Assembly: GCA_905220665.1 (NCBI GenBank)
Contig: CAJNAR010000168.1
Location: forward strand, 868,001-932,000
Direction of reading: 5' to 3'
Origin: Albugo candida
Taxonomy: Eukaryota; Oomycota; Peronosporomycetes; Albuginales; Albuginaceae
DNA length: 64,000 bases
The translations under genes and the position numbers were made by a program. Positions 43,312-54,567 of the stretch are shown here, in pieces. Positions within the stretch are counted from its first letter, which is position 1. Each line of letters starts with the position of its first letter. The notes beneath the pieces are model-generated. The model ran no database searches, was not told where the DNA came from, and saw nothing but the letters and a program-made list of their open reading frames with translations.

Positions 43312-44700
43312 ATGTCTACACAGGATTCATGGAAAGCATCGCTCTACCAGTGCGTGCAGCGAATACGAAACTCTCCGGAAGATTGGACCGAACGGCGTGA
43401 AGCCCTTTTACAGCTAAATTGCTTGTTCGATACATTACGTCTCGAAAACAAATCTCAGTCACTACCAAACGACATTTGGAACGAATTAAAATGTCTTAAA
43501 ATCTGTATCCACGATTTGCGCTCTCAAATCGTTAAGGAAGTTTGTAACTTGTTAGTGACAATCGCTCACACGACACGCGACACAATGGCGCCTTTTATGC
43601 GAGAAATGCTACCGGCTTTATTGGAAGTCTGCGGAAGTGGAAACAAACTCTGTGGATCCTACTGCACCGCCTCTGTGTACTCGATTGTGTCATGCACAAG
43701 TGTCCGAAGTGGAAACCTCAAGTTTCTCGTCGATACATTGGAAGAAAACAAAAATAAATCAATTCGATTATGCTGTATCAAGAGCCTTCGACTCAATCTC
43801 GCGACGTGGAGTGCACATTTGGATCGCTCCGATATCTATCTGATTGAAAAAGCGGTTCGAAATTCACTAAATGATGCCTCAGAAACATGTCGAACAGAAG
43901 CGTACACGCTCTTTAGCGTCTTCCAACAAAAGTTTCCAAAAAAAGCGCAAACACTCTTTTCGCTTTTGGATTATAAAATTCAATTTCGATTGGAAAACCT
44001 AAAGGAAGATCACACTACCGACTTGATTTATGTACGTCTACACTAACGCTCAATTTTGGATTCAAACTTCCTTGATTAGAGTGAGCAAAGAACACCAAGT
44101 GAGTCGCAAGATCGCTTAGAAGTACAATCGTGCTCTCTGTCCATTGGCGATCGCGTCTGCGTCCCTGCCAGCGAGCTCTTTGGCTATGTGCGATATATAG
44201 GACCAATCGACGACACAAAAGGCGTTTGGATCGGAATTGAATTGGATGAAGCATGCGGAAAGAATGATGGTACCGTCAAAGGAAAACGCTATTTCAACTG
44301 CAAGTCAGACCACGGCATCTTCACTCGTCAACGACAAGTGATTCTGACGATGAAAGCGCACGCAGGCCAAAAGGATGAACTTTCCGAAGACTTTATCGAG
44401 GCAGAGGCACAGCCGAATTCGGCGTCTTCCATCGCATCGATCGACCTCGAAGGACCGCTTCATCCTGTGCTTCGTAATATATTTTCAGATCATCGATCTC
44501 ATATTGAAAATTGCGTCAACATCATCCGTTCCGAGCTGATTGAGCATCATCGGTTCGAACAAGTCGCAGCCACCGCGAGCTCAGCGGATGCGATCGCATT
44601 TCTACAACAGCTTCAGCACAATGCTCAAGAAAAAATCAAATTGTCCGATGCGTTTATTCAAAGACTCATTGAGGCTCAGTTACAGGCTCGAAAAAGTTGA
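43312..44700 (+). CDS. TOG (CLASP-N-like) plus CAP-Gly microtubule protein
   Basis: Exons 43312-44031 and 44080-44700 join through a 48-nt intron at codon boundaries to give 446 residues. Exon 1 is an alpha-helical HEAT/TOG domain of CLASP type (EDWTERREALLQLNCLF, LRSQIVKEVCNLLVTIAH, CRTEAYTLFSVFQQKFP). Exon 2 has a CAP-Gly domain: GYVRYIGPIDDTKGVWIGIE then CGKNDGTVKGKRYFNC. It keeps the GKNDG loop that binds the C-terminal EEY/F of tubulin or EB1. A helical C-terminus follows. Both parts bind microtubule ends or tubulin, so this is probably a plus-end tracking protein. CLASPs do not normally carry CAP-Gly. Its stop is 3 bp from that of the convergent coiled-coil gene. Confidence 0.75.
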
Positions 44701-44703
44701 ACC

Positions 44704-45762
44704 TTACCGACACGATGCGATTTGGAATTCACGTAATGCTTCCATTTGTTTGGTCAATACAGTCCATTGATGTGCGTGTGTGAGAGCGTCAGGAAAAAAT
44801 CCAAACTTTTTTTTTACTTCAGCATTCACAACCTGAAGGTATCGATTCACTTGGTTTATGATCGTCTGCAGCGAATTGCCCATTTCCGCATGCGCACACG
44901 AAATTTGACGAGTGGTATGACGCAAAAGTGCAGTCTCCTTTTCCAATGTATCGTTTTTGCATTGCAACTCTTTCATTTGTTTTGTGGCTTTGGCAGATTC
45001 CAACTCGTATACGTGATACTTCTTCTCAAACAATCCGATTTTTTCTTGGAATCCAGCAAGTCTATCGATTTTCTCCTGCATTTCAACCTGCAGCTCTTCC
45101 TGACTGAATCTCCTTAGCCACGCAAGACACTTTGTGGACAGGGATTCCATTGATACCTATTCGGAAAAACGTCGTCAATGCTCATCGAATTTATCCATTC
45201 AGCTTCAATCGTCTACCGATGACGTCTCTGTGTGTATTGGAGCCTCTATGCGATCGCATCGCACATTTGAAAGCATTTCTTCAATCTCAATCAATTGCTC
45301 CAAATGCGATCCAAAACAGTTTTCCAGCGTTTCATTCTCAAATGCAGCCACTTGGTAACACGCTTCCCAATACTTTGCATCCAATTCGCATTGTTGATTT
45401 CGTTTGGCGAGCTGGGTCTCCATTTTTTGTCCTCGTTTTCGAGCGCTTTGTGCATCGATTTCCAGCGTCAAACGTTTCAACAAACACTGTTCCAGCGCCT
45501 CGAGTCGTTTCTTCATACTTCGCGCTTGCTCCAGCTGTTTTTTCGCACGATTTCGCATTGGTGCGACGCTTGTGAGATGGTCCAAAGCCTTTTGCTTCCA
45601 TTCCAAAAGTTGATCGATTTCGCGCGTTAAAGTGTCATTTTGCGCGCTACGAAGCGCATTTAATTGCTCCAAAGTGAAAACTTTGGCTTCCAATTCGCTG
45701 AGACGTTTGCGCAGTCGCATTTCGATCGCATCATTGCGTTTTTTTGCTTTAGGAAGCGGCAT
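44704..45762 (-). CDS. Coiled-coil protein, two exons
   Basis: Exons 45762-45217 and 45156-44704 join through a 60-nt GTAGAC...AATAG intron in phase 0 to give 332 residues. Nearly the whole length is heptad coiled coil rich in Leu, Glu, Lys and Gln (LRKRLSELEAKVFTLEQLNA; MKELQCKNDTLEKETALLR). No other domain or targeting signal is seen. The company of CEP19, TOG and DNAI7 genes makes a centrosomal or axonemal role reasonable, but I do not recognise a family. Confidence 0.55.
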
Positions 45763-45822
45763 CGACGCGTTTTTTCAAAGAGACATAACGGATGCGAAAA
45801 TAGTGTATTACTCAAAATAAGG

Positions 45823-46066
45823 CTATTTGGACTCCTTTGCTGCTTTGTAGGCGCCACTTTGATGCACGTTCACTTTGATGGGTTTATCGAGTGCTTCCAA
45901 TTCGCTCAAGTCGTCCTACATTGCACAAGATTGAATAGGGATAGGATAGATTAGACAGATGGTTCACCTTTTGCATTTGGTGGACGGTATATGCGAAAAT
46001 ACCGAACGCGAAAGCGCCCAAGGAACCGCCAAGAATCAAATTCTTACTGCGTATTGTTAACGTCAT
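45823..46066 (-). CDS. COA3: COA3 (cytochrome c oxidase assembly factor 3)
   Basis: Exons 46066-45968 and 45915-45823, joined at codon boundaries through a 52-nt intron, encode 63 residues. Exon 1 holds the single transmembrane helix (LILGGSLGAFAFGIFAYTV) and exon 2 the QKDDLSELEALDKP block that follows it. This TM-then-D-D/E-L-E layout is that of COA3/CCDC56, an inner mitochondrial membrane protein that stabilises newly made COX1. The second exon cannot be seen without splicing. The start lies 135 bp from the divergent CCT2 gene. Confidence 0.65.
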
Positions 46067-46201
46067 GATTGGTTATTATTCTACTTGAATATGCATCCTG
46101 GTCTAGTGTGGACGCGCATTAATTCGTGATACACCAAAATTGATGTGTATGATTAACACTAACTAAGCACACCAGTGATTGGATCGCACAATTTTTTAAC
46201 G

Positions 46202-47895
46202 ATGCAACAGGTCTGATACTAAACGCTTTTTCTCTCTCCTCTTTGACTGACAATTCCGTACTTAAGGGGCTTCTCGATCCTGAGTCGCAGATTGAAAAGG
46301 GCGAAAATGCTCGCATGTCCTCTTTTGTAGGTGCCATAGCGATCGCTGACATGGTCAAAACCACACTTGGACCAAAAGGAATGGATAAAATCTTACAGCC
46401 GATCGGTGGAAATGATAGCAGCATCTCCGTCACAAACGATGGCGCAACAATTCTACGCTCGATCTACGTCGATAATGCTGCAGCGAAAGTGTTGGTCGAT
46501 ATCGCAAAGATACAAGATGATGAAGTTGGTGACGGCACCACAAGTGTTGCTGTTTTGTGTGGGGAACTACTCCGTGAAGCTGAAAAACTAATTGATCAGC
46601 GTATCCATCCGCAAACAATCATTGAAGGATGGCGAATCGCGCTCGAAACAGCACACGACGCGCTCAAAGCAAACACTTTTGACCACGGGAATGATCCTAT
46701 AAAGTTTCGGGAGGACTTGGTGAACATTGCGAAAACAACATTAAGTTCGAAATTACTGACTCAAGAAAAAGAGCATTTTGGTATGTCATCTATATATTAT
46801 ATCGCAGGAATATAAACTCTGACAGTTTGAACAGCGGAATTAGCAGTTGATGCGGTGCTCCGATTAAAAGGGTCCAATAATTTAGACTACATCCAAATCA
46901 TCAAGAAACAAGGTGGCGCTTTGAAAGACTCGTATTTGGATGATGGCTTCCTTTTGGACAAAAAGATTGGAATCGGACAGCCGCGAAGAATTGAAAATGC
47001 GAAAATCTTGATTGCGAACACGGGAATGGATACGGACAAAATCAAGATATACGGCGCTCGTGTCAAGGTCGATTCAATGGATAAGGTCTCTGCCATCGAA
47101 GATGCCGAAAAAAAACGTATGAAGCAAAAATGTGAGAAAATTGCGGCATTTGGAATTAATTGCTTTATCAATCGACAATTAATTTACAACTATCCCGAGC
47201 AAATCTTTACCGCGAAAGGAATTATGGCAATCGAACACGCCGATTTCGACGGTATTGAGCGTTTGGCTGCTGTTTTAGGTGGTGAGATTGTGTCCACATT
47301 TGATCATCCCGAGCAAGTTGCGCTTGGCGAATGCAAACTGATTGAAGAAGTTCTCATCGGCGAAGATCGCCTGATCCGATTTTCCGGTGTAAAAACAGGC
47401 CAAGCTTGCAGTGTGATCCTCCGTGGAGCTAGTATTCACGTTCTGGATGAAGCAGAACGATCTCTCCATGACGCCTTGGCCGTCCTGACGCAAACTGTGC
47501 AGCACACACAGACGATTATGGGCGGTGGATGTACAGAAATTCTGATGGCTCAAGCGATTGATTCACGCGCGGTATCGATTCCTGGAAAGAAAGCACTCGC
47601 TATGGAAGCGTTTGCGCGCGCATTACGCACTCTTCCCGCCATTCTCTCCGATAACGGAGGCTTTGATAGCGCGGAACTGGTGACACAATTACGCGCCGCA
47701 CATCACAATGGGAAAAGTACGGCGGGTTTGAATCTGATGAACGGAAATATCGATGATATGGAAACCCTCGGAATACGTGAAGCCTTTCGAAGCAAAAAAC
47801 AGGTTTTATTCTCAGCGGCAGAAGCGGCGGAAATGATTCTCCGCGTGGATGATATCATTAAGTGCGCGCCCCGGAAACGATCAGGTCGTAATTGA
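46202..47895 (+). CDS. CCT2: CCT2 (TCP-1 beta) chaperonin subunit
   Basis: Strong family match. Motifs include [34 protein letters not shown] (ATP and Mg binding), [50 protein letters not shown] and [24 protein letters not shown] and the overall spacing mark the beta subunit. The 54-nt intron is 46781-46834. The start is less sure: my model uses ATG 46202, a nine-base first exon and a 56-nt intron (46211-46266), giving 527 residues against about 535 in relatives. There is no in-frame ATG before the first conserved block. CCT folds tubulin and actin, which suits the surrounding gene set. Confidence 0.9.
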
Positions 47896-48448
47896 TTGGG
47901 TGTAATTCGGGATTGAATTGTAGTATTATTCAATCAGATTGCTTACAATGATGATTCGTTAATGATTGGATGAAACAGGTTGTTGGACATTTCTGTTTTG
48001 ATATTGATGCTGTGATATTACCTTGCGTCGATTGCTGAGAAACATATTTTCTGTCATGATTTTGTCCAATAATGATACAGATTCCGCGGAATAGCCAGTC
48101 CGCGATTATCGTGTTTGAAAGTACAAAGAACACAGTCAGATTATATGTATATTACATTGCATAATGTATGTCGTAAACATCCAACAAATGTGAAGAAATG
48201 ATGATGTAATTTACCACAAAACGTGACACATCGTTTGTCGTGCTCGAATATCGTCTTTGTTTTCTGATCAGCAACATTACATGGACGGCGAGTAATGAGT
48301 TCTTTCGATCGATGGTGCTCTTCAGTACGTAAAGATGGGCTTGCGATGGAAAAGACGGGGCCTGTTTTATAAATCAGAAGGTGTACACCCGCACTCATAT
48401 CCATTAATCCCTCATTCCTTAATCGCTTTGCATCGATCCGTTTAGAAA
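47896..48448. other. Intergenic, no gene seen
   Basis: Between the CCT2 stop and the PX-domain gene. A minus-strand frame (48521-48141) overlaps the PX start and lacks family features. Confidence 0.5.
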
Positions 48449-48916
48449 ATGCATCCGACCAAGTCCTCCTTCCCGTTGAATTGCATTCAAACAAGTGTAA
48501 TCGACGCACGGAAAGACGCACGTCATACAGAGTATGGAATTCGAGTGTACTTTAACCTTTCCGGAAAGGAAAAAGTTGTCTATCGTCGCTTCTCTGCCTT
48601 CCTACAACTCCAACATCTCGCTCAACGCCATTTTCAGGACAGAGCGTATTGCTGCGGTGGCGATCGTAATTGCTTGTTAACAAAGTTTTTAGAACCGTTA
48701 TTTGAAAATACTGAGTTTCCAAAATTACATGGCGCTGTATTCGGTAAAAATTCAAGAGCGGTCGTCCGCGTTCGACTTCATTTTCTCAATTCTTTTTTGA
48801 TTCAATTGGAAGAAGCGTTATGCAAAATTCCACCGGGGATCATCACTCGATGTGAGAATGAGGGATGCAAGATGACAAAGCTAATCAAGAGCTTTTATGG
48901 ACATGTCGATTTGTAG
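48449..48916 (+). CDS. PX-domain protein
   Basis: 155 residues from ATG 48449. A PX phosphoinositide-binding fold spans about residues 12-130: ARHTEYGIRVYFNLSGKEKV (strands), VVYRRFSAFLQLQHLAQRHF (the RRFSxF block with the Arg that contacts the 3-phosphate), a helical stretch and FLNSFLIQLEEAL. The polyproline loop is poor. The protein is a PX domain with almost nothing else, as in sorting nexin 3/12-type proteins. It probably binds PI3P on endosomes. The last 25 residues are Cys/Lys-containing and unassigned. Confidence 0.75.
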   Translation: MHPTKSSFPLNCIQTSVIDARKDARHTEYGIRVYFNLSGKEKVVYRRFSAFLQLQHLAQRHFQDRAYCCGGDRNCLLTKFLEPLFENTEFPKLHGAVFGKNSRAVVRVRLHFLNSFLIQLEEALCKIPPGIITRCENEGCKMTKLIKSFYGHVDL

Positions 48917-49131
48917 ACAGGTCTTTTTGCCGCAGCCACTTTGTTGTTGTTTAGAAAGCTTCGGATCGAACGAAGCAATTTGTGCATACATTATATAAAA
49001 GAATATAACGTAAAAATACTTTCCTAACCCTGGGTGTAACCCGTACCCACCACTAGTGGTTACGACTTTCCTTACCGAATGTCCACACGATGCGCCCGAC
49101 TCGACGATGAGTGCAATTTTAGAGGAGTAGG

Positions 49132-52100
49132 ATGCGTGCGGCTTGCACTTTTCTAGAGGATTCTCCCGAGTGTTACACGGCAACGTGGTTTCTGATTTGG
49201 GATCAGATTCGCTATTGGTTACTTCTACAAGTGCCAAATATCGTGATTTCGGTAATTTATGAGTGGCTGGAAGTATCTAACAGCGCTCGAATTGAAAAAT
49301 TACGTCTCTTATTGACCGCACCTTTTCCCGTCGTTGTGGTACTTTGTAAATTTATTTCACTTGTATCGCTCTGTTTGATATGTTTTCCGATGTAGTTGCA
49401 ACTTCTCCAAATCGTCGTTTGCATATTTACGTGTATTGCGTGGAGTACGTATATAACAAAACAATTTCGTTGTAAGCAACATCTCACGTAAATTACAATC
49501 ACGTAGTCGAACGTGGTGGATCCCTCGCAATCACATTTTCATTATGGTCTATTGAATCGATATTATTAATTGTTGCAAGTGTGTCCTATGCACTTCGATG
49601 GCTTGGCGCTCCGCACAAATTTTATCATGCGATAACGTTGAGCTCCTTATTCGATTTGCTATCTATTGTCTCGCACTTTAGTCTGCCCCTTCGATCCATG
49701 CAAGAAGATGGCCTATGGAAGCGGTCTTGGCTCGATTTCGGGTTTGTTCGCTCATACCTGTTATATGGCGTGGTGTTTGAACTATTCGAAAAGTTCAAGC
49801 ATAAAACATTTGGAACACAACTCGCATTCCTTATCTTTCAATTTTGCTGTTTGGTATTTTTCGCAGCTTCCATGTTATTTTCATTTGAACGATTGGGCGA
49901 TCTTCCTGGTCTCGACACGTATTTATTACACGTTTACGAATGTTCCAATTCCAATTCTGTAACGATACTTGCATCCAATTCATCTGGGACACCCGAGTTT
50001 TCGGATTGTACCGAGTCGTGGAGTATCTTTGTGGCAATTTATTTTATGTTTGTGACATTATCCACGGTTGGGTACGGTGACTTTACGCCAAAAACCGTTC
50101 TCGGACAATGTACCGTATGTCTCATTATCGTTGTCGGCATTTATACGTTCGCCAACGCGTGTGGTGACTTGCTCAAAGTATATGGCGATCCAAGGCATTC
50201 AAATGCTCGTTACAACATTGTTAAAAACACTATGCACGTCATTGTCACTGGAAATCCATCATTGGCTCAAATTAAAGAGTTTGTACATGAATTCTTCCAA
50301 TCCAATCACATTATTCCATCCCCATCTCAGCCGATACAAAATGTACATTGCCATACACCGCCGCTTTTATCTTCCAAATGGCTCGAATGCCGCGAAATCG
50401 AACCAATTTGGCAAAAAGACATTGTATTTCTACTCGAATATGATCAAACAACCGACGAAATTGGCTCCATATTCCTCCGTCAATTCTCTCAATTTCTTCA
50501 GGAAAACCCAAAGTATCAACGCCACGTCTTCCTACTATACGGTTCGCCACTGTACTATTCCGATCTTCAAAGAGCTCAATTTCGTCGCAGTAAAGCGATT
50601 TTCTTTCTTCCGAATAAGAATTCTAACAAAGCGGATCAAGAGGATGCCAATACAATCGTTCGTGTTCTTTCAGTGGCTCAGCAGGTACACACTCAGATTC
50701 CACTCAAACTCTTTGCCATGTTACTTCATTCAGAAAATCGAACGCTTTTGGAAGCCGCTGGAATCCCCGCCGAGCGAATCGTTTGTGCTGATGAAATTCG
50801 TTTAGGGCTTATGGCGCTCAGTTGTCGTTGTCCCGGGCTTTCCACTGTATTCTCAAATCTCATTATCGGTCAAAACCATCTTGTACCGGTATTACTTCCC
50901 TCACTGCAACAAGACTCACTTCCTCATTGGGAAAATGAGTACATTGAGGGCACTCGCAAGAAAATTCATTCTTGCGCTATTTCGCCGCGTTTCGCGGGTC
51001 TGACGTTCACACAAGCGGCCCAATTGATCTATCACGAGTCCAATGGCGGTGTCGTCTTACTCGCTGTCCAATTCTCACTCCATTCGCAAATATATTGGAA
51101 TCCCGGACACTGGCTTCGACTTCCAATTAATTGCAATTGTTTCTTTATCACAGACACAATGGAGAAATTGGACGCGTTCTCAGGCACTTTTATAGTGGAT
51201 TTGGATCCATACACATCGAAAAGTATGATTCAGAACAATTTGAGGCGTGCACAAACACAATTCAATCGTTTGGAAACTCGAGCCATTTCATTCGCACAAG
51301 TCGTTCGACAACGTGAAATCGCTCAAATTGCCGAAAGGGAAGCTATGGAAGCAATGAGAGAGCGTGATTTTCTGGCAAATAACGCAATGTGGCACAAATA
51401 CCAGCATAATCTTCTTGCTCGTGCTAAAAGAGCGCAACACACTGTGGAACGTCGACTTCCACGGAGTGTTCGCGAGCAATGTGGCAGGACGCGATACAAA
51501 ATGGAACCACCAAATGCTTTGCTCTTACAACGCGGAGGACATATTATTGTTTGTAGCAATCTCACCAATGATGGAGATCTCGTGCCCGTCAATCGACTGG
51601 AAAAATTCTTATGTCCGCTTCGGGCGCCGCATGTCGTACCAAAGCTTCCAGTTGTCGTAGTGGATCCCGCGACGTTGATTGGATTCTCTGCACTCGATCA
51701 AGTGTATCACATTCAAGCAAGCCCGCAGAAACACTCTGTTCTCGTTTCTGCTGGATTGTACACTGCTTCTGCGGTCATAGTGCTCGCACAAGGAACACAC
51801 GGTCACGGACATTACGATTCGAAATCTATTTTCAATGCAAATATGGTCGATTACGCACTTCAACGCGACACATTCACTATGCTGGAGCTTTGGAATGTCG
51901 AGAATACAAAGTTTCTCGATATCCGTCATCGAGATGTCACCGATGCACTCCGAGAGCACACGCGTATCTCCAGCTATCACGCTTCCCACGAAGGAACACT
52001 GAGCGATTTTCAGCCTCTTTTCCGAAAACAAAATTGGTGGGAATTGCAAATGGGAACTCTCTCACGCTTTATTGGATTTATCGGCGAGTTTTTTTTGGGC

Positions 52101-52604
52101 GATGGTATCGGCAAACGAATGAAATTCGCATTTTGTCGATCGAAATCACAACAAAGCAAAAAAATGGGTCAAACGGAAGAGCCGCGAAATGCGCTTCTAC
52201 AGGAACGTTATATGACCGGAAATTTGTTTCGTTCGTCTGTTGTCGACACACTTTTGATTCAATCGTTTCTCAATGTTTCCATTTACAATCTGATTCACAC
52301 GAGTTTGCGTGGTCAATGCTGTTTTGCGTGTTACAGCGTTCCGATTGCGTTTCGGACAGCGGAAGGCGTACCGTATAAAGTGATTTTCGACGCGATGATC
52401 GGTGGAATGACTCATGCGCTTCCGTTTGCGATTTTCCGAGCGGCTGGAGGCAAACATCAAGTGCCACACGCATACGTCTACACGTTACCATCGTCCGACA
52501 CGATTGTCTACGCACGCGATAAAATATTTGTAATAATCGATTCTCGATCGCTCCATCAAGCAGCCACGAAATTGCAGCGAGTCTTTCGGCAAACGACGCG
52601 ATAG
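49132..52604 (+). CDS. BK/Slo-type K+ channel with two RCK domains, three exons
   Basis: Exons 49132-49338, 49396-49444 and 49507-52604 join in frame (introns 57 and 62 nt; 1117 residues). Six membrane helices lie in the first 340 residues, with the filter TVGYGDF in the pore loop. A large cytosolic part begins MHVIVTGNPSLAQIKEFVHE (RCK1), and a second RCK domain opens HIIVCSNLTNDGDLVPV. This is the Slo/large-conductance family gated by Ca2+ or other ions. The S4 region (WLDFGFVRSYLLYGVVFELF) has one Arg instead of a ladder of basic residues, so voltage sensing is probably weak. Such channels are common in oomycetes. Confidence 0.85.
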
Positions 52605-52664
52605 AAATGAAATAAAACGATCAATAAAATCCAATTTTACTGTGTACATCGTCTTCCACTATCG

Positions 52665-54008
52665 CTACACCATCCGCTCTAATTTCCGCGCGCCGACAAC
52701 TGCCAAGTCGTTCTCTTCTACCACTGCGATCGCATCGCCTTCATCGTCGTACTGAATGCTGTTTTTGTATCGAACGCGATACGCAATGAGCCCGTCGGGA
52801 TACTGAATAGCAAGAGGAATCCATCCGTGCTCGAAATGGAAGTATGAAAGCGCCGCTATCATCACTCCGAGAATCACATCGACCGTATAATGCTTCCGAC
52901 CGGCTAACAAAAGTCCCGATAACCCAAATAGATATATAACGGCTATGAACCAACGCAATCGTGAATAACCGATATGATAACGGTCTAATACTCGTAGATA
53001 TAGTAATATTGCGGTTGTGGAGAATGCCATGTGTCCGGAAAAGATCAAATCGCCACAGGATTTATAATTCCCGTAAATTGGACCCACTGACGTAACGATA
53101 TCGATCCACGTTTCTGGCGGACGATATTCCACGTATCCAGGACGACAATGAGGTGCTGGACCGGGTAGTGATGTCAATGAGATCGTACACATTCGGAAAA
53201 AATAGGCGACTGTCGCAATTCTGAAAAAAGACGTCAGTATACGACACCGATTTTCTCGTGATAACCAGCATGATTGAACGAAAAACACTACCGGTACCAA
53301 TGTGGTGAGAATGTCACTAATTGGACGCCATGGAGAATGCAACGTCTGCTCTGGAACCAGCATAAATCCGAGATCGTGAAGTGGTGTCACAGAAGGAATG
53401 TGAAAGTAGAATGCGATATTGGCCGAGAAGACCATGATGAGGGACACGAGAATGAATAATTCCCCGTGCTCGGCGAGTACTCTCATGTTTGGATCCATTC
53501 GACTGTGTATGATTTGACGAAATTGGACCAATCCAAACGTCGAAACGATCCAAATGGCTGCCCATTGGATACGTTGGGAAAAGACTTCCGGCTCGATCAC
53601 GTATTTAAATAGAAAAATCCAGTCGGATACTGCTAATACCACAATTAATCCAAACATAACTGTAAAAAAGAGAAACTCGCCAAGCTCCGAAATCTTTACG
53701 TTGGGTTCCGCGAAGATTGTTCGACCTGAACGATTGGATTGAGACGTACATACACTCCATCGTGAAGGTGAGCTTTTGACCGTGGGTTTCGTGTGCTGAT
53801 TGCAGTACGATTGGTCGGAAAGTGAGCCGTCTTGGGCGTTGAATTTGGTTACAGGCGAAGATATCACTTGTATGAGACACTCTTCACTTTCAGTTGGATC
53901 GTGCGGGTACTTGGAATTTTCCACTGCTAGCGAAGTTACCGGTCCCGACATCTTACGCTTCACAGGCAGTATATTGGACGATAAGACATGAGTGATGCAC
54001 GACGTCAT
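52665..54008 (-). CDS. Sphingomyelin/inositol-phosphorylceramide synthase-like enzyme
   Basis: 447 residues from ATG 54008. After a 105-residue polar N-terminus come six membrane helices. The PAP2_C signature motifs are present: CGDLIFSGHMAF (motif D3, catalytic His) and RKHYTVDVILGV (motif D4, with the second His and the Asp of the triad). This family moves a phospho-headgroup from a phospholipid to ceramide, giving sphingomyelin, ceramide phosphoethanolamine or inositol phosphorylceramide. Headgroup choice cannot be read from the sequence. It faces the Golgi or plasma-membrane lumen. The stop is 60 bp from that of the convergent channel gene. Confidence 0.8.
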   Translation of the reverse strand: MTSCITHVLSSNILPVKRKMSGPVTSLAVENSKYPHDPTESEECLIQVISSPVTKFNAQDGSLSDQSYCNQHTKPTVKSSPSRWSVCTSQSNRSGRTIFAEPNVKISELGEFLFFTVMFGLIVVLAVSDWIFLFKYVIEPEVFSQRIQWAAIWIVSTFGLVQFRQIIHSRMDPNMRVLAEHGELFILVSLIMVFSANIAFYFHIPSVTPLHDLGFMLVPEQTLHSPWRPISDILTTLVPVVFFVQSCWLSRENRCRILTSFFRIATVAYFFRMCTISLTSLPGPAPHCRPGYVEYRPPETWIDIVTSVGPIYGNYKSCGDLIFSGHMAFSTTAILLYLRVLDRYHIGYSRLRWFIAVIYLFGLSGLLLAGRKHYTVDVILGVMIAALSYFHFEHGWIPLAIQYPDGLIAYRVRYKNSIQYDDEGDAIAVVEENDLAVVGARKLERMV

Positions 54009-54567
54009 TGGGCTGAGAACGTATTTTGACGGTAGGTACGTATCAAAACGTGAATGTTTGTGGAAATATGGTAAGTGATAAGGATTCGAGCGTCACCGAT
54101 GGAGCCGTCCGGGGAAAAGAAGGATCTAATTTGAGCTATAGAAAACCTATTTAAGTTGGCTTTTCTATAAGTAGGTGCAAAGTGCGCTATAAGTACGGTT
54201 AAAAGGTGGATAATTACTTTGGGTAAAGTCAAGTGTTTGTTTGTAATTTAATAGAAACGGTATAGTAAATCCTTTTTTTACAGACTGTGAAACTGTATGT
54301 AGAATGAGGCCTTCTGTTCTGAGCAAAGGCGCCAGTCACTTGCGGTATAAATGTATAGGTTAAAGAGCTGTGCATAAAACTCGTTATCAACAAATGATTG
54401 CTACGATATTGATGTGCGTAGTTCCTAAATGCTATATCAGCGTACGATAACTGTACACGTCAATTGACCAATTCATAATCAAGAACGCATGTCAGTCGAA
54501 CAATATATTACTCCATACACCCGCAGAGGCCATTATGTGACCGTTATACTGAACGTAGTCAAACCAT
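54009..54567. other. Intergenic, no gene seen
   Basis: Upstream of the sphingolipid synthase gene and downstream of the roadblock gene. A 75-codon minus frame touching 54005-54232 has no family features and may be 5' UTR. Confidence 0.5.

Noticed and set aside
49021..49060. CTAACCCTGGGTGTAACC as a telomere-like or inverted repeat signal
   Set aside because: Too short and imperfect, and not tandem; it may be promoter sequence of the channel gene.
50068..50805. 245-codon frame in the channel gene
   Set aside because: Also a shadow frame: it overlaps the pore and RCK1 coding sequence and has no domain.
51611..52378. 255-codon frame on the plus strand inside the K+ channel gene
   Set aside because: It is the +1 shadow of a well-supported RCK2 exon and has the odd Arg/Ser/Cys-rich composition of shadow frames.
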